This document shows positions 54,079 through 64,000 of a stretch of DNA of 64,000 nt, in pieces (within the stretch, counting starts at the first letter, position 1; every line of letters starts with the position of its first letter). The notes under the pieces are model-generated. The model saw only the letters and a list, made by a program, of their open reading frames with translations. It was not told the origin of the DNA and did no database searches. This stretch comes from Gemmatimonadota bacterium (GTDB taxonomy: Bacteria > Gemmatimonadota > Gemmatimonadetes > Gemmatimonadales > GWC2-71-9), in NCBI GenBank assembly GCA_029262195.1, contig JAJCZX010000030.1, positions 623,615-687,614 on the forward strand. Reading direction: 5' to 3'. The translations under genes were made by a program, and so were the position numbers.

Positions 54079-55268
54079 TACGCTGCTGCGACGGTCGGCT
54101 TTTCTTTGATCTCCGGGAACGCAGCAAGGACCATGTCCACCAGACGCTCGGGTGACCGAGTCAGGGCGTCGGTGGCGGGAATGCCGAGTTCACGCTCATA
54201 CCGAACGATAGCCGCCGTCACCTCAACATCGGACATGTTTTCGTGGTTGATGGTGAGTCCGATGACTTTGGTATCCGCGAAGGTCTGAATGAGGTTGATC
54301 TCGGATGCCGCCGTTGGCATCAGCATCTCCGGGAAATCTCCCAGATGAGTTCGTTTCGGAGCGTGTTGGAGCACGACGCCATCTGCCTGGCTTCCCCTGA
54401 GAATGAAAGCCGAGGTCAGGTATGCGGGGTGACTCAAAGCGCCCTGACCTTCGACGATTATCACCTCGGGGTTCTCAGCTTCGAACGCTTCGACGATGGC
54501 TCTTTCCATCTCACCCGAGCAAAACTGGGGCGGTATGGCGTCGAGCGCACAACCATGGCGAGCTCCCTGGATCAAACCGGTTTGGCCGGTGCCAACCATC
54601 ACGGCTCTGATGCCATTATCGTTGAGAGCTTTGGTCAATATGGTAGCGGTGGTTCGTTTGCCGATGGCACCGTCGGTGCCGAGCACTGCAATACGCGGAC
54701 AGGTAACCTCGGCGATACGACCGCTAAAGACCCGCAGATCCTTCTTGGGGCGGGGTTTGCGGACATCGAAAATTCTCACGTTGCTTGCCGCGCTTGCCGC
54801 AGCGAACTCGGCGTCTTCGTTCAAAAATTCATGGAGACCATTCACGATGTTCATCCCGAGTCTTATTGCCTCGAGCACGACGCTGCGTTCGTGTGGTGAT
54901 AACATGCCACTCGCCGGCGCCACACCGAAGATGAAGTAGTCGGGCACGACTTCTGCCTGGGCAAGTGCATCAGCGAGGTCGCGACAGATGGGTATGGCAT
55001 TCGGGATTTCACCGAGCACCATACCGGAATCGCGACCTGCCTTCTGGCTGTCGATGACGGAAAGGATCTTATATTTTTCGGAATGGCGGACAAGTCCGTT
55101 GGCGGTTTTGCCGTCAAGGGCTCCGAAATTGGCTTCACAGTAGACGACTGCGGTTGGGGTGCGTTCCTCTTTACCGCCGGTTGGCGATGGCGCAGAGATC
55201 GCCGATATACTTCGTTTTTGATGGGCGAACGACACGTTCGCCGCTGGGGAGAGCGGGACACTTGACAT
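54078..55268 (-). CDS. DUF1611 (DgcN-like) P-loop protein
   Basis: 396 residues with a GAGGAA ribosome site. The N-terminal Rossmann-like domain contains FIFGVAPASGMLSPHER; the C-terminal domain begins PRIAVLGTDGAIGKRTTA, a P-loop-like nucleotide site, and carries IIVEGQGALSHPAYL. These are DUF1611 hallmarks. Members termed DgcN act with an epimerase in D-glutamate catabolism and others lie next to amino-acid racemases, as here. Together the two proteins suggest D-amino-acid turnover, perhaps peptidoglycan-derived. 199 bases separate it from the glucan synthase stop. Confidence 0.87.
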   Translation of the reverse strand: MSSVPLSPAANVSFAHQKRSISAISAPSPTGGKEERTPTAVVYCEANFGALDGKTANGLVRHSEKYKILSVIDSQKAGRDSGMVLGEIPNAIPICRDLADALAQAEVVPDYFIFGVAPASGMLSPHERSVVLEAIRLGMNIVNGLHEFLNEDAEFAAASAASNVRIFDVRKPRPKKDLRVFSGRIAEVTCPRIAVLGTDGAIGKRTTATILTKALNDNGIRAVMVGTGQTGLIQGARHGCALDAIPPQFCSGEMERAIVEAFEAENPEVIIVEGQGALSHPAYLTSAFILRGSQADGVVLQHAPKRTHLGDFPEMLMPTAASEINLIQTFADTKVIGLTINHENMSDVEVTAAIVRYERELGIPATDALTRSPERLVDMVLAAFPEIKEKPTVAAA

Positions 55269-55467
55269 TTGCTTCCTCGGGATTGGGCTCAGAGGAGGCG
55301 ACGGGATCGGGCCGGCCGGATTTGACCGAAAGTCAGAAGTGTCCCCACTAAGTGTGGTTTGCCACAGTTAAGTATATCGCAAGCCCATGGGAATGTACAG
55401 GAGCGAATCCGTTGATTCGGTTCACTTGTCAGCCGACCTACAGGAAGAAAGCTTGTCGTGCGAGACC

Positions 55468-58400
55468 TTACCCCAGCACCACCAGGACCTGGTGATCGAG
55501 CCCGTCGTCCGACAGGGGAACCAGTTGCCCGGCTGCGAGTACCGTGCCGTCAAGACTGACTTTGGACACGCCGCGACAGACAGCGTTCGGATTCTCGACC
55601 TCGATCCGGTAGAAAGTGCCGCCGTGGCGATAGTCGATCTCGAAGCGTTTCCAATCTCGTGGTATACACGGATCGATGGCCAGAGCCGAGCCCTGTTTGC
55701 TGAATCCGAGGATCGATTCCAGTCCAGCACGGTAGAGCCAGGCGGCAGCTCCAGTGTACCAGGTCCACCCTCCACGACCCATGTGCCCCTCCGCAGAGTA
55801 GATATCGGCGGCAACGACGTAGGGCTCCACCTTGTAATTGGAGACGCTGGCTCGTTGGCTGGCATGGTGAATTGGATTGAGCAGATTGAAGAGATCAAAA
55901 GCCCTTTCTCCGTCGCCCAACCGCGCGAAAGCCATCACCGACCAGACAGCAGCGTGGGTGTATTGACCACCGTTTTCCCGAATGCCGGGTACGTATCCCT
56001 TGATGTACCCGGGATCTCTGTCAGAGCTGTCGAACGGAGGGGAGAAGAGCAACATTAACCGCTCGTCTTCGCGTACCAGCAGCCGAACCACTGATTCCAT
56101 TGCCTGGCGTGCACGCCCATCGGCGCCCGCGCCGGAGAGAACCGCCCAGGACTGTGCGATCGAATCGATCCGGCACTCATCGGACTCGGCAGACCCCAGC
56201 GGCGTCCCGTCGTCGAAGAAAGCCCTCCGGTACCACTCCCCGTCCCAGGCCTCCCGCTCCAGTGAGGTTATGACCGACGCGGCCGTCGTCCGCCACGTTG
56301 CCGCCCGCTTCCCATCCTGCCGCCGGTCGGCGATCTCTGCGAACTCGGTCAGGTTGGCGTGGAGGAACCAACCCAACCACACACTCTCGCCGTGGCCTTC
56401 GATGCCGACCCGATTCATCCCGTCGTTCCAGTCGCCACCCCCCATCAACGGGAGGCCATGGCTGCCCACTTCCAGACTACGATCCAGCGCCCGCGCGCAA
56501 TGTTCGAACAGCGTGGCCGTGTCCTCCGAGGCCTCCGGCAGGAAGTAGGACTCGTGTTGATGCTCGTCAAGCGTCGGTCCCAGAAGCCAGGGGATGGTCT
56601 CGTCGAGCACGCTCCAGTCATCGGTTGTTCGGAGATACCGGACCACGACATAGGGCAGCCACAGGCGGTCGTCGGAGATTCGAGTCCGTACGCCACGACC
56701 CGTAGGCGGGTGCCACCAGTGTTGGACGTCTCCCTCCCGGAACTGGCGGGCGGCGGCTCGCAAGATATGCTCGCGCGCGACATCGGGCCTCGCCAGCAAC
56801 AGAGCCAGAGCGTCCTGCAGCTGGTCCCGAAACCCGTACGCGCCGCCGGACTGATAGAAGGCGCTACGGGACCGAATGCGGCAGGTCAACGTTTGGTACA
56901 ACAACCAGCGATTGAGCATCAGATCCATTGACGGGTCCGGCGTCCGTACCTGCACTGTACCGAGTTCGGCGTCCCACCCGTCCACGACCTCTCGCAGGAG
57001 AACATCAATATCTTTGTGGCGATATCGTCGCACCAACGTGCGAGCTTGCTCACGGCCGGCCTCCTCCCCCAGCAGGAAGACTAACTCGGTCTGCTGCCCG
57101 GGCTCGAGTTCCACTTCGGTCTGCAGCGCGGCACACGGGTCCAGAAGGGCGCCGGCCTTCCCCGACAGGGCAACGCCCCGCTCGAGGGACGCCGGGCGGT
57201 CGAGGCCGGAATTACGGCCCAGAAATTCAAGGCGGTCGCAGGTCCAGGAACTCTGGCGGCCGCCAAGGTCAGCGAAGGCGACTCGGTCAGCGAACTCGCC
57301 TCTCCATGAGTTGCTCGCTAATGCGGCACCTGTGTCCTCATCGATCTCGGTAACAACGTACTGGGCGGAGCGACCGCGGGTAACGCCCAGCACCCATTCA
57401 ACATAGGCCGTGATCGAGAGACGGCGCCTGTGGCCGGAGCGATTAACCAGTTTGAGGCGTGAGATCTTGAGCGGGTCGTCCAACGGCACGAACTGCAGCA
57501 GGTCCATGGAGATGCCGTGGGACGTGTGCTCGAAACGACTGTAACCCTGGCCGTGCCGGATGACATAAGGGGACGTCTGATCGCGGATAGGGAGGCAGGT
57601 CGGACCCCAGATCCAACCGCTTTCCAGGTCGCGTACGTAGAATGCTTCGCCCGGGGTGTCGCCGACGGGGTCGTTAGACCAGGGAGTCAGTTTGTTCTCG
57701 CGGCTGTTGACCGACCACGTATAACCGCCCCCGGAATCGGAAACCTGAAATCCGAATTCGGGGTTCGATACGACGTTGATCCAGGGGGCCGGCGTCCACT
57801 GTCCCTCGCCGAGAACCGTGACGTATTCGCGGCCGTCCTCGGTGAATCCTCCCAACCCGTTGAAGAAATCGAGATCAAGCGCCGGAGGTGGAACTGCCCC
57901 GGGGGCTTTACGTGGCAGGCGGAGTCGTCGTTGCACCGGTCCAGGCCTCAACCGCCGCAGCCTGACCACCTGCTCCGAGAGCGTACCCCTGTTCGCCAGA
58001 ATGAGCACCCGCGCAGCACAACGCAGGAGGAGCAAATCCCGGGTGGGCAACTGGTCCTCTCGGAGCACGAAGACGTTCCCGAGTCGGTGATCTCTCTCGG
58101 TCCCGACCGTGGATTCACTTGCCCGCACCATGGCCTCGAAGAACTCCTGCAGGCCCGGCGCGTATGACGCGCCCTTCGCGTTGAGTATAACCAGGTCGGC
58201 GGCGACTCCCTTAAGTCGCCAGTATTCGTGGGCCCGCAGTAGTTGCCTGGCCACGTCACGTTCTTCTTCCTGTTCGACCCGCACAACCGCGATCGGCAGG
58301 TCGCCGGAGATGCCGTAGGCCCACAGACCGGGCGCACCTCTGGTGTTGGCTGCCAGATCTTCCGGGACGGTGCGCAACGTGCGATCGTCGAACAGCATCC

Positions 58401-61400
58401 GATTGGCCAGTCGCTGGAAGAGATGCGCCTCGTCCTGCGTGATCTGAAGGTGGTGCAACTGGACCTGGGCGTACATCCAGGCCAGTGCGCTTTCCCGTTC
58501 GAAGGTGTCCGTCTGTCGGTATTTTTCTGCGAGGTCGAGGGCCTCTCTCCGGGAGGGTGCGACCAGTGTCGTGAACACGACGCGGATTGTCCCGCCGGCC
58601 GGAAGGGCCACACGATAACGCAGGCTCACGATCGGATCGAGAACGGTTCCCGCGCTGCTCGTGAGCGGCTCGCCGCCGATCACCGCGACCGCCGTCCTGA
58701 TTCCACGGCCTCGTCCCAGAAACCTGGCACGGTCGCTCTCGAACTGGCACGGGCCCACTGTCTCACCCTCGATGGCGGCGAGATGGGCCAGCCACAACTG
58801 GGGCTCGGAGGCGGTTCGTGGACGCCGGGTTGCCAGCAACGTTTGGAGCCCGGGTACGAATTCGGTCGCAACGAAGAGGTTGGAGAAAGTGGGATGGGCG
58901 ACATCGTCGTCGTGCGGTGCCAGTACGACTTCCGCGTATGACGTGACGTCGATCTCGCGATCCCGATTCTCGAGATTGGTCACAGTCAACTGTCGCAGTT
59001 CGGCATCGTCTTCGGGCGATACCACGATCTCGACCGCAGTGGACAGCGACCGGTCGCGCTGAGCGATCTTGGCGCGGTCTTCGGCAAAGATGACGTTGTA
59101 CCTGTCCACCTCGGTTCCGCTCGGCTGAAAGCCAGCTGACCAGACCGCGCCGGTCCCGGCGTCGCGCAAGAAGATGAACGTACCCCAACAGTCCCGCGTC
59201 GTATCTTCACGCCACCTGGTCACCGCGAGGTCGTGCCAGCGGCTGAACCCGGAACCCGCGGCTGTGACCATCACCACATAGCGGCCGTTCGACAGGACGT
59301 GGGTGCGCGGCGGAACGTCGTGGGGCGACTCGAACCGGCGTAGCGTCGGAGGAATTAGGTCGCGGACGTGAGCCGCCATCTGAACTTCCTCGCCCCGGGG
59401 CCGCATTACCGCCACCGAGCGGGGCGTGCGTTCCTGCAGCAACAGCTCGGCCGCCCGGATCATCGGATGCGAGTGGAACCGTCTCCGGGTGAGTCCGTCA
59501 TGAATTACGTTGCCAAGGGAGACGATCGTCATCCCCTGGTGGTGTGCCATGTAGGCTCGGATTACTGCCACCCGTTCCCTGTCGGGCAGCCGCGCCGGCG
59601 TGAAATCGAGCGCCTCATAGAGTCCGTAGGTACCACCAGCACCGTTTTCCTCAAGACGGGCGATGTTGCCGAGCGCTGCCCTGGGGTCCACCATCGCGGC
59701 GAGCGCGGTGGCGTAAGGAGCCACCACCACGTCCTCGAATAATCCGCGCTTCAGTCCCAGGCCGGGCACGCCGAAATCCGAATACTGATAGGTGAACTCG
59801 ACATCGCGCACGTTGTATGCCGATTCGGAGACTCCCCAGGGAACCCGCCGTTCCATGCCGTACCGTACCTGACGTCCAACCACCAGGCGGCACGTGAGAT
59901 CAAGCAGGCTGTGGGCGGGCTGCTCCATCACGAGCAGCGGCATCAGGTATTCGAACATCGATCCCGACCAGGAGACGAGGGCCGCCCCGGGTCCTACCGG
60001 CGTGAGGGACCGGCCGAGCAGGAACCAGTGACGCGGCAACGCATCTCCCTTGGCGATGGCGACGAAACTAGCCAGCCTCGCTTCCGAGGCCAACAGGTCG
60101 TAACAGTTGGGGTCGAGCGTGCTGTCAGCCACCCGGTAGCCGATAGAAAATAGCTTACGTGACGAGTCGAAGAGGAAGCGAAAGTCCATCGCCCGGGCCA
60201 TCTGTTCGGCCCGAAGCGCCAGGGCGGAGAGGCGGTGTTCGAGGGTGGTCGCCGCAGTGATTGTTTGGTCGGGAGCCTGTTGCGAAAGCAGTTCGAGATC
60301 GCGGGCGTTGCTCTGCACAGTGTCTCGAACCGCTGCAGCCCATACTACGATCTCCGGCTCATTTCCGTCTCCCGCACCGGTCGAAATCGTGCGGGCGATA
60401 TCGAACAGGTTCTCAGCACCGATTTCGAGAGCAGTGATCCGGCTCTTCCAGTCAGTATCGGACGTCGGGAGATCCGCCACCAACGCCGACATCATCTGCA
60501 CTGCTTCGCGCACCTGCGACGTGGTTACCGTCTCCGAAAGCGGCCGAAAATCGTCCTTCGCCACCGTATCGACAACCGGCTGGAGAGCGTCGCTGATCCC
60601 GTCCAGAACATACTGGCCGAGAACCACGGAACCGATGAGTCGGCGGCATCCCTGCGACAGAGCGATGAGATGTCCCGCCAGGTTGCCGCTATCGACGGTG
60701 GAGATGTAGAGCGGATCGAGAGGTCTGAGGTCGCCGGTGTCGTACCAGTTCACGAAGTGTCCGTGGAACCGGCGCAGGCCGGTCATCGTCTCCAGGGTAG
60801 CCTCCAGTCGACCGACCATGTCCGAGATCCCGATCCAGCCGAAGTCACGAGCCACCATCGTGCTCAGGAGGTAGAGCCCCATGTTTGTAGGCGACGTGCG
60901 GCGGGCAACGATTGGCACCGGATCCTCCTGAAAATTGTCTGGCGGGAGGAAGTGCTCTTCAGCGGTTACGAACGTCTCAAAGAAACGCCAGGTTCGCCTT
61001 CCGACCAGGCGCAGGGAACGCCGTTCGGCGGGCGAGAGGCGATGCTTCTCAGCCGGTCTGGCGGGTACGCTCAAGTGCCACGTGAGCGCGGGTGCCAGGA
61101 GCCACAGTAGTACCAGGGGTCCGGCGACCGGCCACGCCGCCGGTTTGAAGACCACGAAGAGAACACCGGCAGTCGCAGCCAGGAAAACGCTGCGATTGAA
61201 ATGCCAGTAGAAGGTGCGCAACCTCAGGTCCACTCCGAAGGCGACCTGAGCGGCTGGAACCCACTCGAGCAGGTTCCGCCTAGTGACGTAAACCCGCACC
61301 AGGGTGCGCACCACTGCATCGGTCATGTACCGCGCCTGGTGAGCGAGCACGGCGACGGACAACAGCACCTGCAACCCCGCGGCCCGGACGTCGCTGCCGG

Positions 61401-64000
61401 TGGCGCGCAGGTGGCTCCGCTTGGAGAACCCGGACCGCCGGGGGATCAGGGCGTCTAGCATCGGCATGAATGGCGGCACAACCACCGATCCGAGGAGCAG
61501 TGCGGTCCACAGCGCTGGCGAGACGCCGGGCAATGTCCAGGCTGCCACTCCGAGGAGAAACAGCGACGGCGAGGTGAGGCTGCGGCGCAGGTTGTCAATC
61601 ATCTTCCAACGGCCGTGTGCCGTAATGCGAGTCGGCTGCCTCCGTCCCACCGCGTCACGCGAGTGGCCAAGTATCCAGGGAAGCAGTTGCCAGTCCCCCC
61701 GCACCCAGCGGTGCGTGCGGCGAACAGCGACTTCGTAATTGGAGGGAAACTCCTCGAACAGATCAATGTCGGTCACCAATCCGGCCCGCGCGAAGATCCC
61801 CTCGAAAAGATCGTGGCTGAGGAGCGAATTTTCCGGAACCCGCCCTGCCAGAGCCGCCTCGAACGCGTCGACATCGTAGATACCCTTCCCAGTGTATGAC
61901 CCCTCCTGGAACAGGTCCTGGTAGACATCGGAAACTGCGCCCGCATAAGGATCGACTCCACCAGGACCCGACACGATTCGCTGGTAAGCAGTGCTGCGAG
62001 GTCCCGTAGGCAGGGAGGGCACGATCCGCGGTTGAAGGATGCCGTACCCCTCGACGACCCGACCCAACTCGGGGTCGAAGCGCGGTCGGTTCAACGGGTG
62101 GGCCATGGCGCCGACGAGGCGGTATGCTGCCGTCCTGGGAAGCCGCGTGTCTGAATCCAGCGTGATCACGTAACGGACCCCGGTCGGCACCGCGGGCATC
62201 TTGCCGTTAACTGGAATAAAGGTGGTATCGGTTGCGCCCCGCAGTAACCGGTTTAGTTCGTGCAGCTTACCGCGCTTCCGTTCCCAACCAATCCACATGC
62301 CCTGTTGCTCGTTCCAGAGACGTCGTCGATGCAAGACCGTGAAGCGCTCATCCCCGCCGGGCTCACTATCGTGGCGCTCGTTGAGCTGGGCGATCTGGTC
62401 GGCCAACTCAGAGAGGAGGTCGTCGTCACCGGGCATGTTTTCTTGCTGAGCGTCCTGCCAGTCAGTGAGAAGAGCGAAATGGAGATGTCCGGCGGGATTG
62501 GCGAGGTAGTGAACCTCGATCCGTTCGACAGACTCGGCGATATCGGCGCGGCTCGTGAGCAGCGTGGGCACCACCACCATAGTCCTCAACTCCTCCGGTA
62601 CGCCGTGTGCGAGGTCGAGCTTGCACAGTAACCGGGGAGGGGCCACGGCGACGACCAGGCGATGGACGACCGCCATGGCAATTTCCGAAGCCGGCACCAG
62701 AGCGAGAATCCCCAGGATGACGAGTACCGTCACGCTGGCTCCTGCATTCCAGGTTGCAATCATGGGACCTGAGAGAACGACGGCGGTGATGACGCCGACC
62801 GATCCGAAGTAGGCCCCGGCGGTCTGGGTGCGCCAGGCGCGCCTGATGCGGACCCGCAGGGGGACACGATATCCCAACAGTTTCTCGAAGGCCCGCCTGC
62901 CGCGGGACACGAGGTAGTACCCCGGGTCCTCTTCGGCGGGGCGGCCAACAACCGGGCGGTCCGTCTGATCGGGAGAGACGGGTGCACCCTCAGTCCCATC
63001 TTCCCGTGAAATGGCTGGCCCGTTTTGCGCTGCCGTCTCGCGGGCCAGTCGCACTGCCTCCTGCGCCACCTCCATTTCCGAACATCGCGAACCCCGGGAC
63101 AGGTCTTCGATCTGGGCCCGATACTTGTCGCGCGTGGCAAAGTCCATGGCCGCGAAACCGGGTACGGTGCGGAGGATTTCGTCCACGAGGCTCACTCGCT
63201 CGAAGAACCCCGGCCAATCGATGGCTGACATCCATCGCATGCTGGTGACGATGTTGCGCACCGTGATGTTCGCGGCGGCCTGCGCCTGGTGCATGTGCGC
63301 CACCACTTCGTCGGCCGATGTCCCCTGCGCCGCAAGATTTTCGTTGAGCCATTCGAGAGCCGGCATGATGGCCGCAGGCTGGTCGCGCAGCCGTTTTAAC
63401 ATTTGCACGGCGAAACCGCTATCGAGGTGAGCGGCGTCCGGTCGTCCCAAAACATCGCCAATTTGCTCGGCGGGCCCTTCGCCAAGGCCCAGCAGGCGAT
63501 CGGCCACAGCGTCCGCCTTAGCACGGGCCTGACGGGCGCTAATGACCAACTCCGCCAAACGCCGCAGATTTTCGATGAGGGCCACGCGAAGATGGATCGC
63601 TATTGCCCACAGTTCGCCAATACCAAGCGGCTGGGCGCGCTGGTAAGCCCGCACGAACGCATGCAGCGTCTCGAGGTCGAAGCGACTGTCCGTATGAGCC
63701 ACGTAGGCCCATGCCAGCCCGTAAACGCGTGGGTACCCTCCCAGGTGGTGGCCCTCGGCGATCTTCGGGAGGATCTTGTAAAAGCTGCGCGGAAGGTGGT
63801 CGCGGATTTCCCGAATCTGTTGATCTACGACGTGGAAATTATCGAGGAGCCACTCTTCGGCCTGGGTGATTTGTTGTTTCGCTCGAACCGCGTCGCCGAT
63901 GTTGCGGTACCCGGCGAGCAGCACCTCCCCGTTCTCCCGGATGCGGGGCAAGTGCGACCGCCCCCGGGCACGCGGCGGCGCGGTGGGTTGGGCTGCGGCC
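55468..64000 (-). CDS. Cyclic beta-1,2-glucan synthase (NdvB/Cgs-type), N-terminus beyond window edge
   Basis: 2843 codons are visible and the frame stays open past 64000, so a short N-terminal piece is missing. Order: an N-terminal helical region (DHLPRSFYKILPKIAEG, YPRVYGLAWAYVAHTDSRFD); membrane helices (~residues 380-450); a GT84 glycosyltransferase with DSDTRLP near residue 599; more helices (~800-1000); a middle region; and C-terminal GH94-type phosphorylase domains with GGGDWNDGMNR (~2504-2514, catalytic Asp). The enzyme polymerises, trims by phosphorolysis and cyclises beta-1,2-glucan for the periplasm. The gene is visibly GC-richer than the rest of the window. Length and domain order are normal for the family. 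Confidence 0.94.
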   Translation of the reverse strand, partial: AAAQPTAPPRARGRSHLPRIRENGEVLLAGYRNIGDAVRAKQQITQAEEWLLDNFHVVDQQIREIRDHLPRSFYKILPKIAEGHHLGGYPRVYGLAWAYVAHTDSRFDLETLHAFVRAYQRAQPLGIGELWAIAIHLRVALIENLRRLAELVISARQARAKADAVADRLLGLGEGPAEQIGDVLGRPDAAHLDSGFAVQMLKRLRDQPAAIMPALEWLNENLAAQGTSADEVVAHMHQAQAAANITVRNIVTSMRWMSAIDWPGFFERVSLVDEILRTVPGFAAMDFATRDKYRAQIEDLSRGSRCSEMEVAQEAVRLARETAAQNGPAISREDGTEGAPVSPDQTDRPVVGRPAEEDPGYYLVSRGRRAFEKLLGYRVPLRVRIRRAWRTQTAGAYFGSVGVITAVVLSGPMIATWNAGASVTVLVILGILALVPASEIAMAVVHRLVVAVAPPRLLCKLDLAHGVPEELRTMVVVPTLLTSRADIAESVERIEVHYLANPAGHLHFALLTDWQDAQQENMPGDDDLLSELADQIAQLNERHDSEPGGDERFTVLHRRRLWNEQQGMWIGWERKRGKLHELNRLLRGATDTTFIPVNGKMPAVPTGVRYVITLDSDTRLPRTAAYRLVGAMAHPLNRPRFDPELGRVVEGYGILQPRIVPSLPTGPRSTAYQRIVSGPGGVDPYAGAVSDVYQDLFQEGSYTGKGIYDVDAFEAALAGRVPENSLLSHDLFEGIFARAGLVTDIDLFEEFPSNYEVAVRRTHRWVRGDWQLLPWILGHSRDAVGRRQPTRITAHGRWKMIDNLRRSLTSPSLFLLGVAAWTLPGVSPALWTALLLGSVVVPPFMPMLDALIPRRSGFSKRSHLRATGSDVRAAGLQVLLSVAVLAHQARYMTDAVVRTLVRVYVTRRNLLEWVPAAQVAFGVDLRLRTFYWHFNRSVFLAATAGVLFVVFKPAAWPVAGPLVLLWLLAPALTWHLSVPARPAEKHRLSPAERRSLRLVGRRTWRFFETFVTAEEHFLPPDNFQEDPVPIVARRTSPTNMGLYLLSTMVARDFGWIGISDMVGRLEATLETMTGLRRFHGHFVNWYDTGDLRPLDPLYISTVDSGNLAGHLIALSQGCRRLIGSVVLGQYVLDGISDALQPVVDTVAKDDFRPLSETVTTSQVREAVQMMSALVADLPTSDTDWKSRITALEIGAENLFDIARTISTGAGDGNEPEIVVWAAAVRDTVQSNARDLELLSQQAPDQTITAATTLEHRLSALALRAEQMARAMDFRFLFDSSRKLFSIGYRVADSTLDPNCYDLLASEARLASFVAIAKGDALPRHWFLLGRSLTPVGPGAALVSWSGSMFEYLMPLLVMEQPAHSLLDLTCRLVVGRQVRYGMERRVPWGVSESAYNVRDVEFTYQYSDFGVPGLGLKRGLFEDVVVAPYATALAAMVDPRAALGNIARLEENGAGGTYGLYEALDFTPARLPDRERVAVIRAYMAHHQGMTIVSLGNVIHDGLTRRRFHSHPMIRAAELLLQERTPRSVAVMRPRGEEVQMAAHVRDLIPPTLRRFESPHDVPPRTHVLSNGRYVVMVTAAGSGFSRWHDLAVTRWREDTTRDCWGTFIFLRDAGTGAVWSAGFQPSGTEVDRYNVIFAEDRAKIAQRDRSLSTAVEIVVSPEDDAELRQLTVTNLENRDREIDVTSYAEVVLAPHDDDVAHPTFSNLFVATEFVPGLQTLLATRRPRTASEPQLWLAHLAAIEGETVGPCQFESDRARFLGRGRGIRTAVAVIGGEPLTSSAGTVLDPIVSLRYRVALPAGGTIRVVFTTLVAPSRREALDLAEKYRQTDTFERESALAWMYAQVQLHHLQITQDEAHLFQRLANRMLFDDRTLRTVPEDLAANTRGAPGLWAYGISGDLPIAVVRVEQEEERDVARQLLRAHEYWRLKGVAADLVILNAKGASYAPGLQEFFEAMVRASESTVGTERDHRLGNVFVLREDQLPTRDLLLLRCAARVLILANRGTLSEQVVRLRRLRPGPVQRRLRLPRKAPGAVPPPALDLDFFNGLGGFTEDGREYVTVLGEGQWTPAPWINVVSNPEFGFQVSDSGGGYTWSVNSRENKLTPWSNDPVGDTPGEAFYVRDLESGWIWGPTCLPIRDQTSPYVIRHGQGYSRFEHTSHGISMDLLQFVPLDDPLKISRLKLVNRSGHRRRLSITAYVEWVLGVTRGRSAQYVVTEIDEDTGAALASNSWRGEFADRVAFADLGGRQSSWTCDRLEFLGRNSGLDRPASLERGVALSGKAGALLDPCAALQTEVELEPGQQTELVFLLGEEAGREQARTLVRRYRHKDIDVLLREVVDGWDAELGTVQVRTPDPSMDLMLNRWLLYQTLTCRIRSRSAFYQSGGAYGFRDQLQDALALLLARPDVAREHILRAAARQFREGDVQHWWHPPTGRGVRTRISDDRLWLPYVVVRYLRTTDDWSVLDETIPWLLGPTLDEHQHESYFLPEASEDTATLFEHCARALDRSLEVGSHGLPLMGGGDWNDGMNRVGIEGHGESVWLGWFLHANLTEFAEIADRRQDGKRAATWRTTAASVITSLEREAWDGEWYRRAFFDDGTPLGSAESDECRIDSIAQSWAVLSGAGADGRARQAMESVVRLLVREDERLMLLFSPPFDSSDRDPGYIKGYVPGIRENGGQYTHAAVWSVMAFARLGDGERAFDLFNLLNPIHHASQRASVSNYKVEPYVVAADIYSAEGHMGRGGWTWYTGAAAWLYRAGLESILGFSKQGSALAIDPCIPRDWKRFEIDYRHGGTFYRIEVENPNAVCRGVSKVSLDGTVLAAGQLVPLSDDGLDHQVLVVLG

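Overview
The window is a chromosomal stretch from a diderm, envelope-rich bacterium. It carries TonB-dependent uptake, an outer-membrane RND exporter, many lipoproteins and secreted proteins, Ser/Thr kinases, and three complete plus one decayed pair of a PadR regulator with a large FtsX/MacB-type 'ADOP' orphan permease. PadR-ADOP pairs next to Hanks-type kinases and DUF5916 proteins are typical of Acidobacteriota and Gemmatimonadota. That placement is an inference; no rRNA or marker phylogeny is available here. Base composition looks moderate through most of the window and visibly GC-richer in the last 8.5 kb. I see no tRNA, rRNA, CRISPR array or intact insertion sequence.

Layout. 1-3.1 kb: a BlaI repressor overlapping an M56 (BlaR1-like) sensor peptidase that runs off the left edge; a divergent secreted protein made of two copies of an unnamed domain; and a frameshifted globin pseudogene. 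3.3-14 kb: a DUF5916 outer-membrane protein, a MATE exporter, a cupin, the ribosome-associated ABC-F protein EttA, a TonB-dependent receptor and a YiiX-like cysteine hydrolase. 14.2-23 kb: an overlapping operon for a CusCBA-type copper/silver exporter followed by its own histidine kinase and sigma-54 activator, with candidate -24/-12 promoters upstream. 23-36.9 kb: trans-3-hydroxy-L-proline dehydratase, an AraC regulator, a zinc-motif lipoprotein, a PadR-controlled divergent locus with two palindromic operators, a Vgb-like propeller coupled to an S9 peptidase, a PadR-ADOP pair and a DSD1-family PLP enzyme.

36.9-53 kb: small envelope proteins; a decayed PadR-ADOP-TonB module whose 3' part is duplicated as ~250-bp direct repeats on both sides of a Ser/Thr kinase; an intact TonB; a SoxR-type regulator with a textbook operator facing two secreted NTF2-like genes; and two more PadR-ADOP pairs around a second kinase with a similar layout. 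53-64 kb: an Orr/YhfX-type amino-acid racemase coupled to a DUF1611 (DgcN-like) protein, then a giant cyclic beta-1,2-glucan synthase that runs off the right edge.

Common themes: local one-component regulation, with BlaI, PadR, SoxR and AraC genes beside visible palindromes; translational coupling through ATGA, GTGA, TTGA and TAATG overlaps; and repeated duplication and decay of PadR-ADOP modules. Functions come from motif recognition by eye. No database search was run.
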